Of a DNA stretch of 64,000 nt, positions 34,330 to 45,233 are shown piece by piece. The translations under genes and the position numbers were made by a program. The notes under the pieces are model-generated. The model made no database searches. It saw only the letters and a program-made list of their open reading frames with translations, and was not told the origin of the DNA. Each line of letters begins with the position of its first letter. The stretch's first letter is position 1. The DNA comes from Paenibacillus stellifer. GTDB lineage: Bacteria > Bacillota > Bacilli > Paenibacillales > Paenibacillaceae. The stretch covers positions 526,501 to 590,500 of the forward strand of contig NZ_CP009286.1 in NCBI RefSeq assembly GCF_000758685.1, given 5' to 3'.

Positions 34330-34710
34330 ATGAGCAAGAAGCAGGTATCCACGGACAAAGCGCCGGGCGCAATTGGTCCTTACAGCCAGGCAATTATCGC
34401 CGGCAACTGGGTGTACACCTCCGGGCAGCTGGGATTGGATCCTTCAACAGGCGAGCTGGCGGAAGATGTCCAGGCACAGGCGCGCCAGTCGCTGACCAAT
34501 GTGCAGGCCATTCTGGAGGAAGCGGGCGTTTCCCTCGATCAGGTTGTGAAGACGACTGTATTTCTGAAGGACATGAATGATTTCGCGGCAGTGAACGAGG
34601 TGTACAGCACGTTCTTCAAAGAGCCTTACCCGGCACGGAGCGCGGTTGAGGTTGCCCGTCTGCCCAAGGACGGATTGGTCGAGATCGAAGTTGTAGCACG
34701 CCGCAAATAA
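34330..34710 (+). CDS. ridA: RidA family enamine/imine deaminase
   Basis: 126 residues, RBS GAGAGGAG. Classic RidA: STDKAPGAIGPYSQAIIAGN, GQLGLDPSTGEL, EDVQAQARQSLTNVQAIL, KTTVFLKDMNDF, and the Arg/Glu site in YPARSAVEVARLPKDGLVEIE. It hydrolyses reactive enamine intermediates from PLP enzymes. A terminator follows. Confidence 0.95.
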   Translation: MSKKQVSTDKAPGAIGPYSQAIIAGNWVYTSGQLGLDPSTGELAEDVQAQARQSLTNVQAILEEAGVSLDQVVKTTVFLKDMNDFAAVNEVYSTFFKEPYPARSAVEVARLPKDGLVEIEVVARRK

Positions 34711-34761
34711 CGGCCGGCAGGGTGTACATAGCAATGTAGTACATAGCGACCTGCACCTCAT

Positions 34762-34815
34762 AATCCTTTCCCGAGTCAGCCGCCTTCTGGCGGTTGAAGG
34801 GAAAGGATTTTTTAA
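34762..34815 (+). terminator. terminator after ridA
   Basis: AATCCTTTCCC (34762-34772) pairs with GGGAAAGGATT (34799-34809), then five T; an inner CGCC/GGCG hairpin reinforces it. 34815-35160 shows no gene. Confidence 0.85.
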
Positions 34816-35160
34816 TAGCAGAAAGCATAAACTTCAAAGGTTCGACTCCCTGATATTGCAAGAAAACATCCGCTAGAAAGGGATTCGGCAGCATAAACAA
34901 GGGTATATCTGGCAGCGCACTGTGGCGGGAAAATGCTGGCGGCGGCTGCTCCGGAATCCAGCGTGAGGTTCCGTCATCCCGAAGGCCGGTACCGGCACTC
35001 AACGCTTCTCCTCCTGTTCTATGGAAAATGTTCAGAAATGTTTTTAAATCCGAAGCGTTTCGTTTAAGATGAAGATAAAACCTTTTTTTGCGCACAAGCT
35101 AGCCTGAAGCTCTGCGGCCTTTAGCGGCTGCGGATTTCGGGGATACGACAGGAGATCACG

Positions 35161-38100
35161 ATGACTAAGCATCTGTATGCAATGTGGCTGGGGGATGTGC
35201 TGTTCTGCTTCTCCGGAGAGACTTCAGAACCCAAAGTGGATGCCTGGACCGGCGTGCTCAGACGCCTTGAGATTCAGGGAGGCCGGAGGCCATTCGCGGG
35301 TGCTGCCCTCCGTTTGGCGGAGGTGAAGTATCCTGCGGCCAGGACCGAAGGCAAGACCGGGCGCCGGCCGCTTGCCGGGCGGATGCTCGAAGGGCTTGCC
35401 CTCGCGCCGAGGGATGCGTTCGAGCTGCTCCTGGGATGGGACGAGGAGCTGTGCCGGCAGCAGGGGATCGAGCCTGGAGGCGAAATGAGCTACTGGGCTG
35501 CGGCCGCGCGCTTTGCGCTGGAGTTGATCGTGACCGGAGGCATCACACCGGGAGCGGCTTCGCCGAAGACCGTCGGCTCGCGCCGGCGGGGCGGCGAGCA
35601 GGCCGCCGAAACCCGGTGGATGCCGGTTCTGGGGACGCCGGAGCAGCAGGAAGCCTTCCAGCATTTCGCCGCATCCATGCCGGTGCTCGCGCTGGGCTCC
35701 TCCCATCTGCATCTGCAGGGCGTGGAAGCTTCTTCCCGGGAGGAGGCGGGCGCGATTGTGCTGCACTCATTCCTTCAGGCCATGATTAGCGCCGAGGTGA
35801 AGCGGGTTGTAGCAGGGATGGAGCCGCAGCTGGCGTCCTATAAATCCAACTACCGCAGAGGCCGCTCTCCGCTGACCGAGCTATGGTGGAACAGCCTGCT
35901 TACCGGAACCCGGGACATTCCCGTGCAGGGGACACCCGCAGAGGTGGCGGAGCTGCTTGCGGCGGTAGGAGGAGCAGCGGATTCGGGTATTCCCTGTGCC
36001 GGAGAAGAGGAACAGAGCGGTCAGCTCGGGCTTGGACTGCGGCTGGAGCCGCCCAAGGAGGAAGGCGAAGTGTGGCGCCTGTCCTTCTGGGCGGAAGGAA
36101 GGGAAGAGAGCGGATTCTGGCTTCCGGCCTCTGCCGTATGGAGCAGCCCGGAACGGGAGTTCACTCTGTGGGGCAAGCGCTACATGCGAATCCAGGAGCA
36201 GCTGCTGACGGCGCTGGGACGCGCTGCGGAGCAGTCCGAGGATATCGCGCGTGTCCTTGCAGAGCCGGCTCCTTCGGGAGTGGATCTGGAGCCGGAGCAG
36301 CTGTACCGGTTCCTGAAAGAGACGGTGCAGCGGTTGACCACCCGTGGCATCACCGTGCAGCTGCCCTCCCGCTGGAGCCGGGAGGGGCGCAGGAAGATCG
36401 GGATGCGGCTGAAGATGCGCCTGCCGGATACGCCGGACAAGGCGCAGCCGCTGGCGCTCGGCATGGAGGCCCTCGTATCGTTCAAGATCGAAGCCTCGCT
36501 GGGCAGCAGCGAGGTCAGCGTTGAGGAACTGAACGCCCTGCTGGCGGCCGGAGTGCCATATGTCCAGTTCCGCGGAGAATGGATCGAGGTCGATCCGAAG
36601 GAGATTCGCCAGGTGCTGCGCTATATGAAGCGCCATGAGAGCGGCGAGATGTCCGCCTCGGAATGGATGCGCCTTGAAGCCGAGCTGGAAGAGGACCGGC
36701 TGTGGAAAGGAATGCCGGTTACAGGGATGGAGACCGTCGGTCTTCTGGCCTCGCTGATCCGGGGAGATGCCGTCCGGCACCTGCCCCAGCAGTCCGTGCC
36801 GACAGAGCTTCAGGGAACGCTTCGGCCTTACCAGGAACGGGGTTACCAATGGCTAAGCGCCATGGGCGAGCTTGGCTTCGGCGTCTGCCTCGCCGATGAC
36901 ATGGGTCTCGGGAAGACGATTCAGGTAATCGCCTGCCTGCTGCTCAGGGAGAAGAGCCGGGACCAATCCGCCGTTAAGGAGCCGGTGCTGATTCTGTGTC
37001 CGACCTCGCTGCTCGGCAACTGGCAGCGGGAGCTGCAGCGGTTCGCTCCGACACTCAGCGTCTATATTCATCACGGCATCCGGAGGCTCCGGGGAGAGGA
37101 CTTCCGCAGACAGGCTGCCGGGCATGATATCGTGCTGACCACGTACCATCTGGCCGGCAGGGACAGCGAGGATCTCGCCTCCGTCTCATGGTCGACGGTT
37201 GTTCTGGACGAAGCCCAATACATTAAGAATTACCGGACGAAGCAGGCGCAGAGCGTCATGCGGCTGTCCAGCCCTCACCGGATCGCGATGACCGGAACGC
37301 CGGTGGAGAACCGGCTCGGCGAGCTGTGGTCGATCTTTCATTTTCTCAATCCCGGATATCTGGGGACGTTCCATTCCTTTCGCGAGCGTTATGGGTCCGG
37401 GGAGGGTGCGGAGCGGCTGAGAGAGCTGCACCGGCTTGTATCGCCCTTTCTGCTGCGCAGGCTGAAGAGCGACCCCGACATCTCGAAGGATCTTCCGGAG
37501 AAGCTGGAGATCAAATCCTACTGTCCGCTGACGGAAGCACAGGCGGTGCTGTACCAGAGCGTCGTGAACGAGATGCTGGGCACGATCGGCGGCAGCACGG
37601 GGATGGCCCGGCGGGGACTGGTGCTGTCTTCGTTGACGAAGCTGAAGCAGATATGCGATCACCCCCAGCTGCACCGCAGAGACGAGGGGCGGCAAGGGCG
37701 CAGCGAGACGTCAGGGAAGCTGGAGACGATGTACGAAGTGCTCGACAGCATTGCGGAGCTTGGCGAATCGGCGCTGATCTTTACGCAATATGTGGCGATG
37801 GGCGAACTGCTGGTGAACCGGCTGGCCAAAAGATACGGCCGTACCCCGCTGTTCCTGCACGGGGGCGTGTCCAAACGCAATCGCGACGACATGGTGCGGT
37901 CGTTCCAGGAAGGCGAGGGTTCGGCGTTCTTCGTGCTGTCGCTCAAGGCGGGAGGCGTCGGCCTGAACCTGACCCGGGCCAACCATGTCGTGCACTATGA
38001 CCGCTGGTGGAATCCGGCGGTGGAGAATCAGGCGACCGACCGTGCGTTCCGCATCGGCCAGCACAAGAATGTGCAGGTGCACAAGCTGATCTGTCAGGGA

Positions 38101-38250
38101 ACGCTGGAAGAGAGAATCGACGAGCTGATCGAGCGGAAGAAGAGCCTCTCCGAGCAGGTCGTGGGGTCGGGCGAGAACTGGCTCACGGAAATGTCCGACC
38201 AGGAGCTCCAAGAACTCATCGTCCTGCAGAATCAGGACTGGATGGAATAG
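35161..38250 (+). CDS. SWI2/SNF2 family helicase-like ATPase
   Basis: 1029 residues. The N-terminal ~500 residues match the bacterial SNF2-associated region; the ATPase core has motif I DDMGLGKT (~578), motif II DEAQ (~682), MTGTPVENRLGELWSIF, LSLKAGGVGLNLT (~925) and DRAFRIGQHKNV (motif VI). It acts as a dsDNA translocase and probably remodels protein-DNA complexes. B. subtilis YwqA is the nearest type I know. The next gene probably belongs with it. Confidence 0.92.
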   Translation: MTKHLYAMWLGDVLFCFSGETSEPKVDAWTGVLRRLEIQGGRRPFAGAALRLAEVKYPAARTEGKTGRRPLAGRMLEGLALAPRDAFELLLGWDEELCRQQGIEPGGEMSYWAAAARFALELIVTGGITPGAASPKTVGSRRRGGEQAAETRWMPVLGTPEQQEAFQHFAASMPVLALGSSHLHLQGVEASSREEAGAIVLHSFLQAMISAEVKRVVAGMEPQLASYKSNYRRGRSPLTELWWNSLLTGTRDIPVQGTPAEVAELLAAVGGAADSGIPCAGEEEQSGQLGLGLRLEPPKEEGEVWRLSFWAEGREESGFWLPASAVWSSPEREFTLWGKRYMRIQEQLLTALGRAAEQSEDIARVLAEPAPSGVDLEPEQLYRFLKETVQRLTTRGITVQLPSRWSREGRRKIGMRLKMRLPDTPDKAQPLALGMEALVSFKIEASLGSSEVSVEELNALLAAGVPYVQFRGEWIEVDPKEIRQVLRYMKRHESGEMSASEWMRLEAELEEDRLWKGMPVTGMETVGLLASLIRGDAVRHLPQQSVPTELQGTLRPYQERGYQWLSAMGELGFGVCLADDMGLGKTIQVIACLLLREKSRDQSAVKEPVLILCPTSLLGNWQRELQRFAPTLSVYIHHGIRRLRGEDFRRQAAGHDIVLTTYHLAGRDSEDLASVSWSTVVLDEAQYIKNYRTKQAQSVMRLSSPHRIAMTGTPVENRLGELWSIFHFLNPGYLGTFHSFRERYGSGEGAERLRELHRLVSPFLLRRLKSDPDISKDLPEKLEIKSYCPLTEAQAVLYQSVVNEMLGTIGGSTGMARRGLVLSSLTKLKQICDHPQLHRRDEGRQGRSETSGKLETMYEVLDSIAELGESALIFTQYVAMGELLVNRLAKRYGRTPLFLHGGVSKRNRDDMVRSFQEGEGSAFFVLSLKAGGVGLNLTRANHVVHYDRWWNPAVENQATDRAFRIGQHKNVQVHKLICQGTLEERIDELIERKKSLSEQVVGSGENWLTEMSDQELQELIVLQNQDWME

Positions 38251-38300
38251 TTGGGGAAAGACTAGTAACGAAGAAATAAACGGCGGAGGCGGAGAGAGCT

Positions 38301-39056
38301 ATGACCGAGACGATGAACATGCAGCTGGAAGCCGCGCCGGGGAGACTGACCGCGTTATGGACGCCCGGTGCGGGAGCGGAAGCCGGGGAGACAGGGCGCT
38401 CTGCTGAGGCCTCCCGAACTTCCCGGTCCAGACAGGTACTGAAGCTGGACCTGTGGCCGGCAGCCAAGCGCCGGGAGGCTGTGGAGCGTCTGGCGGACAG
38501 CCCGATGGAGCTGTACGGTCTCTTGAGAGGCCGGCTGCCGGACTGGCTGGCGGCATTCGGGCTGTGGCCGGACGTTGCGGAGCTGGCCGGCCAGGAGGGC
38601 GCCGGGGATGCGGAGTCCATGTCCAGGCTGAGGGCGCGGCTGGAGCAGGAGCCGCTGACCGCCCTCGCGCTCCGCGGGCTCCCGAAGGAGGAGCTGACGG
38701 GCGCGGTCTTCGCGCTCTGGGCGGAGCAGGAGCGCTTCCGGGAACCGGGCGGCGTAGCCGAGACCGGACAGCTTGCCGCCGAGCTGGCGAAGCTGGAGAA
38801 GAAGGGCGCGGCGGTATCGGCCGGCGAGTGGCTGGCCGAGGCGGCGGCTGAGGGCTCTCTTCATCAGCCGGGGCCTTCGTTTATGGAGGTCAGGGACCGG
38901 AAGGTGCCGGGCTCGCCGGATATTCCGCAGGAAGACGGCGAAGAGACCTGGGCTGCGCTGCTGCCGGGCGTCCCGGGTGCGGCGGAAGGGCTGGCGCTGA
39001 TCCGCCGGCGCGCGGCGGAAGAGGCGGCCAAGCGCGCCGGGGAGTTGACGAAGTAA
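38301..39056 (+). CDS. hypothetical protein after the SNF2 gene
   Basis: 251 residues, RBS GGAG. Ala/Glu/Leu/Arg-rich; only a middle part looks conserved (LKLDLWPAAKRREAVERLAD, GLLRGRLPDWLAAFGLWPDV). In Bacillales the SNF2 gene often neighbours a SWIM zinc-finger gene (YwqB); this protein shows no SWIM cysteines, so it could be a degenerate or C-terminal piece of such a partner. Function unknown. Confidence 0.6.
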   Translation: MTETMNMQLEAAPGRLTALWTPGAGAEAGETGRSAEASRTSRSRQVLKLDLWPAAKRREAVERLADSPMELYGLLRGRLPDWLAAFGLWPDVAELAGQEGAGDAESMSRLRARLEQEPLTALALRGLPKEELTGAVFALWAEQERFREPGGVAETGQLAAELAKLEKKGAAVSAGEWLAEAAAEGSLHQPGPSFMEVRDRKVPGSPDIPQEDGEETWAALLPGVPGAAEGLALIRRRAAEEAAKRAGELTK

Positions 39057-39170
39057 CAGGATTTTCATGAAATCGGGGCCTGGCCGTAACCACCTCAGAC
39101 GGCGGCAAGAGCTGGACCAGGCTGTAAAGCGAGAAGCCCATCTTGTAGAGCGCGAAGCCCCATCTGACGC

Positions 39171-39214
39171 AACAACCCCTCGGCTCCCGAAACGGGAAGC
39201 GAGGGGTTGTTCTA
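39171..39214. terminator. bidirectional terminator between convergent genes
   Basis: AACAACCCCTCG (39171-39182) pairs perfectly with CGAGGGGTTGTT (39200-39211). It lies between the + gene ending at 39056 and the - gene ending at 39262. Confidence 0.8.
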
Positions 39215-39261
39215 GGTTTGGGGTCTCTTGCGCATGCTGCTTGACCGCTCTACGATGCTTA

Positions 39262-39990
39262 TTACGGTTCGACCGGCAGATCCACTTCGGATGCCGTCAG
39301 CTCCAGGATTTCCTTGCGCAGGCGCAGCATTTTTTGATCGAGTTCGTCGGCTGCGCGGGCTGCGCTCTTCAGTTCATCGGCGACATGGGGAGGCAGCTGG
39401 CTGTCGTACTTGTAATAGAGAATATGCTCCATGCTCGCCCAGAAGTCCATGGCCAGCGTACGCAGTTGAATCTCGGCCTTCACCCAGCGTGTGCCTTCGA
39501 GCAGGATGAGCGGCACCGCCACGATCAGATGCAGGCTCTGGTAGCCATTCGGCTTCGGATGGGCAATGTAGTCCTTGACTTCAATCACCCGGATATCCTC
39601 TCTCCCGGCAAAATGGTCGGCGAGCTGGTAAATATCCTTGACGAAGGCGCAGACGATCCGCATGCCGGCGATGTCATGGATGTAATTCTCCATGTTCTCG
39701 TAGCTGAACTCATGTCCCTTGCGCTTGATTTTCTCCAGTATGCTTGCCGGCTCTTTGATCCGGCACTTGATATGTTCGATCGGGCTGTACCCGTTGCGCA
39801 TCTTCCATTCGGTCTTGAGCGTTTCGATCTTGTTCTCCAGCTCATTCAGGGCCAGCCGGTACAAGGCGGGCATCTTCTTGAACTCCTCCAGTTGTCTGGT
39901 TACGTCCCCGCTCAGTTTGTCCAAGCCCAAATCCTGAACGCGCACCTGCAGCTGCTCCAGCGTAATCAATTGGTTATCTTGTTCTTTCAC
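39262..39990 (-). CDS. small alarmone synthetase (RelP/RelQ-like)
   Basis: 242 residues from GTG 39990 with GGGAGAGAG upstream. Single synthetase domain without HD hydrolase: GYSPIEHIKCRIKEPASILEKIKRKG, DIAGMRIVCAFVKDIYQLADHF, HPKPNGYQSLH, and the catalytic-Glu region AEIQLRTLAMDFWASMEH. It makes (p)ppGpp from ATP and GTP/GDP. Slightly longer than B. subtilis YjbM/YwaC. Confidence 0.92.
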   Translation of the reverse strand: MKEQDNQLITLEQLQVRVQDLGLDKLSGDVTRQLEEFKKMPALYRLALNELENKIETLKTEWKMRNGYSPIEHIKCRIKEPASILEKIKRKGHEFSYENMENYIHDIAGMRIVCAFVKDIYQLADHFAGREDIRVIEVKDYIAHPKPNGYQSLHLIVAVPLILLEGTRWVKAEIQLRTLAMDFWASMEHILYYKYDSQLPPHVADELKSAARAADELDQKMLRLRKEILELTASEVDLPVEP

Positions 39991-40553
39991 GGACTCTCTC
40001 CCGGTTGTACGAATTTGGAACCACCTCCATTTTAACCGAAAGGGAGACCGTGAGCAAAAAAAGCGTCCAGCAGCCTTTGCCGCACTGGCCTGACTGCCCT
40101 GGCTTCTCGAGCGCCTTTATGCCACCGGTGATTTAACGTTCCATGTTCCCTGGAATGCGGAGCGGCGATACAGCCCCGGAGTCCTTGCTGTCCAGATTAC
40201 CGATGCCGTCATCGTGGCCGCTCGATTGATGACAGAACGAACGTCGTCCGTAGTAAAAAAGTGCTTGCCTCCGCTCTCCGGCTCCCGGAGCCTGTCCCTG
40301 GAGGAGTTTCATCGGTCCCGCCTCGTCAAATTTAACCTCAAGCCCTTCCGGCCGATAATCCGGCGTATTCCGCACCAGATTGAGCTTGATGGATGCGTAA
40401 TGCGAAATCGCTCTACACCGCTTCATTATCCGTCATGATATGCACAATGCGACAGGTAATGAATCTCGGCCCCGTATTTGGTATGATAGAGGCATATTCG
40501 AACGCGTACTTGGCGCAGGATCATGGCTCATCCATGAGAAGGAGGAACTATCG
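39991..40553. other. gene-poor stretch with a possible broken gene on the minus strand
   Basis: A 97-codon minus frame (40133-40426) contains a protein-like core (SHYASIKLNLVRNTPDYRPE GLEVKFDEAG read across) and then loses character; no ribosome binding site. It may be a frameshifted relic or a chance frame. Nothing else was found. Confidence 0.25.
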
Positions 40554-41321
40554 ATGAATTTGCTGCAGCGAATTAAAGACGGAGCCAACCGGGTAAGCGA
40601 GAAGGCGCAGAACTCCGTGGAAATCGGGAAGCTGAACAGCCAAATTTCCGACATTGAACATGATATGGAAATTGAATTTACGAAGATGGGCAGACTCTTC
40701 TACGAAGGGTATCGTTCCAGGGATTTGTCGCTGGCCGAAGGAATGATGACCGAGCATTCCCGCGCTTGTCTTCGACTTCAGGATAAAATTGACGAGCTGC
40801 GGGCCAGAATCGCCGAGCTCAAGAACGAGAAGCTCTGCAAATGCGGCGCGGTTGTCGCATTGGGCGCGAATTTCTGTCCCAACTGCGGCCGCAAGCTGGA
40901 ACAGTTAGGCGGCGCGGTGCCGGCTGTCTATCAGGAGAAGCCGAAGCCCGCGCCTCAGAGTGAGCGCCCGGTGCAGTATGAGGAACCGGAAGCGGAGGAG
41001 GACTACGAATCAGGGGCCCGCGAGCCGTACAGCTACATACAGGCAGCAGATGACGAGGATGAGCATCTTCCGCCGCCGCTTGACGATTACGAAGGCGGGG
41101 AAGAGCCCGGGGAGCTCGACCGGCGGATGGCCGACGAACTGGAGCGAGAACGGGAAAGGCAGCTGGAGCTGGACCGGCGCATCCGGGACTGGCAGGCCCG
41201 GGGCGGGCATGAGCATGGAGAAACGGAAGGAACGCGCGAAATGGTGAAATGCCAGATCTGCCGCGCGGATCTGCCGAAGGGCTCCATGTGGTGTCCACGC
41301 TGCGGATCGGAGCAAATTTAA
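40554..41321 (+). CDS. coiled-coil protein with two zinc ribbons
   Basis: 255 residues from ATG 40554 (GGAGGAAC upstream). N-terminal helical/coiled coil (1-90; LLQRIKDGANRVSEKAQNSV), a first zinc ribbon CKCG ... CPNCG (~98-120), an acidic Pro/Glu linker with a charged coiled coil (ELERERERQLELDRRIRDW), and a second ribbon CQIC ... CPRCG at the very end. Function unknown; a regulatory or scaffold protein is plausible. Confidence 0.75.
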   Translation: MNLLQRIKDGANRVSEKAQNSVEIGKLNSQISDIEHDMEIEFTKMGRLFYEGYRSRDLSLAEGMMTEHSRACLRLQDKIDELRARIAELKNEKLCKCGAVVALGANFCPNCGRKLEQLGGAVPAVYQEKPKPAPQSERPVQYEEPEAEEDYESGAREPYSYIQAADDEDEHLPPPLDDYEGGEEPGELDRRMADELERERERQLELDRRIRDWQARGGHEHGETEGTREMVKCQICRADLPKGSMWCPRCGSEQI

Positions 41322-41354
41322 TACCGGCAAGGCAGCATGACTTTGGGAGGGACG

Positions 41355-42203
41355 ATGCAAATGGAACAGCTTCTGGTACATCTTCGCAGTCTGGGCTTTA
41401 CGGAAATGGAGTCCAAAATCATGGTGGAGCTGGCGAGCATCGGGCAATCGTCCGGTTACGAGGTGGCCAAACGTCTCGGCGTTTCCCGCTCCAACGTCTA
41501 TGCCGCGCTTCAGCGTTTGACCCAGCAGGGATACGTCCGCTGCGGCGACGGCGAACCGGCCAGATACAGCGTACTGGCGCCGGAAGAGCTGGCGAAGATG
41601 ATCTCCGGCCGGGTCGAAGCGTCGCTGACTTACGTGGAGAAGGAAATGCCGCGGGGCGGCTCGGTCAGCGCCACCTTCTACAATGTGGAAGGTGAGCGGA
41701 ACGTAATGGACGCCCTGATCCGCCAGCTTAACGCTGCCGAGCATGAGATCGTCGTCGACGTATGGCGGGAAGAAGCGTCGCTGCTGCGCAGCGAGCTTGA
41801 GCAGGCTGAGCGGAGAGGTGTGAGACTGCTCTGGGCTTTTGACGGAGGGAATGCCGCAAGTCCCTATCTCCCCTGGCAGCCGCTCGCCGGAAGCGCCGAA
41901 TCCGAAGGAAGAAAATTCTCCTTCGTCATCGACCGCAGATGGTGCATGCTCGGCATGCGGGGAGAGGACGGAGCCCAGGCTGTCGTAACCGAGCACCGGG
42001 TGCTGGTGGAGCTGCTGCTGGCGCATTTTACCCAGGAGATGGTGCTGTTCGAACTGGAGCAGGACATGGGGCCGGAACTGGAACGCCGCTATGGGCACCG
42101 CTACGGGGATATTTACCGAAGATATATCGGCGGGGACGGAGAGAAGTCCACGGCGGAGGAGGATATGCCGGCCGAAGAGGTAGCCGGAAGAGAGCAAGCC
42201 TAA
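41355..42203 (+). CDS. TrmB-family transcriptional regulator
   Basis: About 282 residues; ATG 41355 or 41361, the latter better spaced from GGGAGG. N-terminal winged helix (LRSLGFTEMESKIMVELASI, GYEVAKRLGVSRSNVYAALQ) and a C-terminal phospholipase-D-like sensing domain (AEHEIVVDVWREEASLL) typical of TrmB regulators. Many bind sugars; the ligand is unknown. No transporter is adjacent. Confidence 0.85.
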   Translation: MQMEQLLVHLRSLGFTEMESKIMVELASIGQSSGYEVAKRLGVSRSNVYAALQRLTQQGYVRCGDGEPARYSVLAPEELAKMISGRVEASLTYVEKEMPRGGSVSATFYNVEGERNVMDALIRQLNAAEHEIVVDVWREEASLLRSELEQAERRGVRLLWAFDGGNAASPYLPWQPLAGSAESEGRKFSFVIDRRWCMLGMRGEDGAQAVVTEHRVLVELLLAHFTQEMVLFELEQDMGPELERRYGHRYGDIYRRYIGGDGEKSTAEEDMPAEEVAGREQA

Positions 42204-42245
42204 TCATCAGATCCGTATAACCAAGCGAGGGAGGTGAAGCAAGGG

Positions 42246-43689
<1,444 letters not shown>

Positions 43690-43750
43690 AGGAGGCTTGT
43701 GCTTGTCCGGTTCCTGCAGGCTGCTTGAAGGTGAAAGCTGGAGGCTGGAG

Positions 43751-43813
43751 GCTGGAAGCAAAGGCTAGAAGCAAAAGGCTAGAAGCAAAAGGCTAGAAGC
43801 AAAAGGCTAGAAG
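43751..43813. repeat. 14-bp tandem repeat (about 4.5 copies)
   Basis: GGCTAGAAGCAAAA occurs three times perfectly at 43763-43804, flanked by imperfect copies (GGCTGGAAGCAAA before, GGCTAGAAGC after) and preceded by GGAGGCT triplets. It lies between convergent genes; copy number is probably variable. Confidence 0.9.
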
Positions 43814-43824
43814 CTGGCGCCACA

Positions 43825-43849
43825 CCCTGGAGGTTAATCTCCTCCAGGG
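43825..43849 (-). terminator. hairpin at the end of the lipid kinase gene
   Basis: CCCTGGAGG (43825-43833) and CCTCCAGGG (43841-43849), loop of 7; it includes the last codons of the minus gene and lacks a clear T-run. Confidence 0.5.
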
Positions 43850-44760
43850 CGCGGCGTCAGCACGGTCAGCGCTCCGGGCTCGCATCTGACGTCGGGCGAT
43901 GCGCCGCCGAGATCTTCGCCGTCGGCGATGGCCGGCCGGCTCTCATCGAAGGAGACGGCTGCGCGTCTGCCCCGCAGCATCGTAACAAAGGGCAGCGATA
44001 CATGGCTGCCCTTCAAGAGCGTCGGGAACAGCCGCAGCACCTGAAGGCGGCTGCAGCCGTGGACGACGCAGACATCGAGCAGGCCGTCCTCCGGCTTGGC
44101 CTGCGGCGCGATCAGCAATCCGCCTCCATAGCTCGGCAGATTGCAGACCGAGGCCAGCCAGACGTTCTCGAAGGCGTGCTTCTTCCCGTCGCAGACGATG
44201 ACCGCGCGCCCCGGCTTGTACGTCATCAGGGTGTGCAGGATGCCGATAAGATAGGCTAGCCGCCCGGCATGCAGGGCGTTGCAGAGAGGCTTGTACCAGC
44301 CGGCGTTGACGTTGACCGCCACCTGGGCATCGAAGCCGCAGGCGACCGAGGTCAGCGTCGCGGCCTCGCTCTCTTCAGGGCCGGCGCCGACCAGCAGATC
44401 GGCGCCGGTCTTCGAGCCGCCCAGGATGATATCCAGGGCGGCTTCGGTCTGTTTCGGCACGCCGAAGCCGCGCGCCGTGTCATTGCCGGAGCCGGCCGGA
44501 ATGATGCCGAGCGGCACGCCCCGGGACCTCAGCGTCGGCAGGACGCTGTGAATCGTGCCGTCGCCGCCGACGACGACGCAGGCAGTCCAGCTCTCCCGGC
44601 GGCTCAGCGCCCGCTCCACTTCCCGCCCGGCTCCTTCGGAGCTTCCCGTACGGAGAGCCTCATATTCCACTTGCCGTTCCTTAAGACATTCTTCGGCGCG
44701 CCGCCAGGCGCGCTCCCCCATTCCCCCGCCGGAGCGGGGATTGATGACGAACAAATACAT
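43834..44760 (-). CDS. diacylglycerol kinase-family lipid kinase (BmrU/YtlR-like)
   Basis: 308 residues from ATG 44760 (GGGGGAAC upstream; the longer frame is less likely). Domain start MYLFVINPRSGGGMGERAW, nucleotide loop CVVVGGDGTIHSVL and IIPAGSGNDTARGFG, and C-terminal GEDL site. It phosphorylates a membrane lipid such as diacylglycerol or undecaprenol; the exact lipid is open. Confidence 0.88.
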   Translation of the reverse strand: MYLFVINPRSGGGMGERAWRRAEECLKERQVEYEALRTGSSEGAGREVERALSRRESWTACVVVGGDGTIHSVLPTLRSRGVPLGIIPAGSGNDTARGFGVPKQTEAALDIILGGSKTGADLLVGAGPEESEAATLTSVACGFDAQVAVNVNAGWYKPLCNALHAGRLAYLIGILHTLMTYKPGRAVIVCDGKKHAFENVWLASVCNLPSYGGGLLIAPQAKPEDGLLDVCVVHGCSRLQVLRLFPTLLKGSHVSLPFVTMLRGRRAAVSFDESRPAIADGEDLGGASPDVRCEPGALTVLTPRPGGD

Positions 44761-44894
44761 GCACGTTCCCCCAGGTCCATAATCTTCAGATGCCATTCTT
44801 GTACCATTGTACCGAAGACGGATCCGGAATAGGGGAATTCTTTTCTATTTCCATGTTTCCCCTGGAACCTTGGTCCGATATAATCCTTAGGATG

Positions 44895-45233
44895 CTAGAG
44901 CCGCCGCAGCTGGCGCTCGGCGATATCTCCGGCCCACGGCAGCTTCTGCCAGTGACCCTGCAGCGCGTGGTAGGTCATGACCAGCCATACCGCGAAGCCG
45001 AGCAGGAAGCAGAGAGTTGCTACAAGAGCTCCGATGAACGGCAGCAGTCCGGCCAGTACGTGGCCGACCATGAGCGCGCCGTAAGCGAGCAGAGACTGGA
45101 GGGAATGGAACAGTACGAACCGGCTGCGCTTCTCCAGCGCAAGGAAGATGATTCCGCCTGCAAATGGGAAGAGGTAGCACAGCGCGGCGGCGATATAATC
45201 CGGGAGGCCGACGGAAGAACGGAAAGGGGACAT
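44895..45233 (-). CDS. DUF4870-type membrane protein
   Basis: 112 residues from ATG 45233 with GGAGAGTGA upstream. Three membrane helices; AAALCYLFPFAGGIIFLALEKRSRFVLFHSLQSLL and YHALQGHWQKLPWAGDIAERQ are the family hallmarks. Function unknown. A single-gene unit. Confidence 0.8.
   Translation of the reverse strand: MSPFRSSVGLPDYIAAALCYLFPFAGGIIFLALEKRSRFVLFHSLQSLLAYGALMVGHVLAGLLPFIGALVATLCFLLGFAVWLVMTYHALQGHWQKLPWAGDIAERQLRRL

Noticed and set aside
34616..35095. 159-codon minus frame over ridA and the following gap
   Set aside because: Overlaps ridA in part, lacks family motifs and a ribosome binding site.
43751..43813. CRISPR or origin iterons
   Set aside because: 14-base head-to-tail units without spacers, DnaA boxes or neighbouring replication or cas genes.
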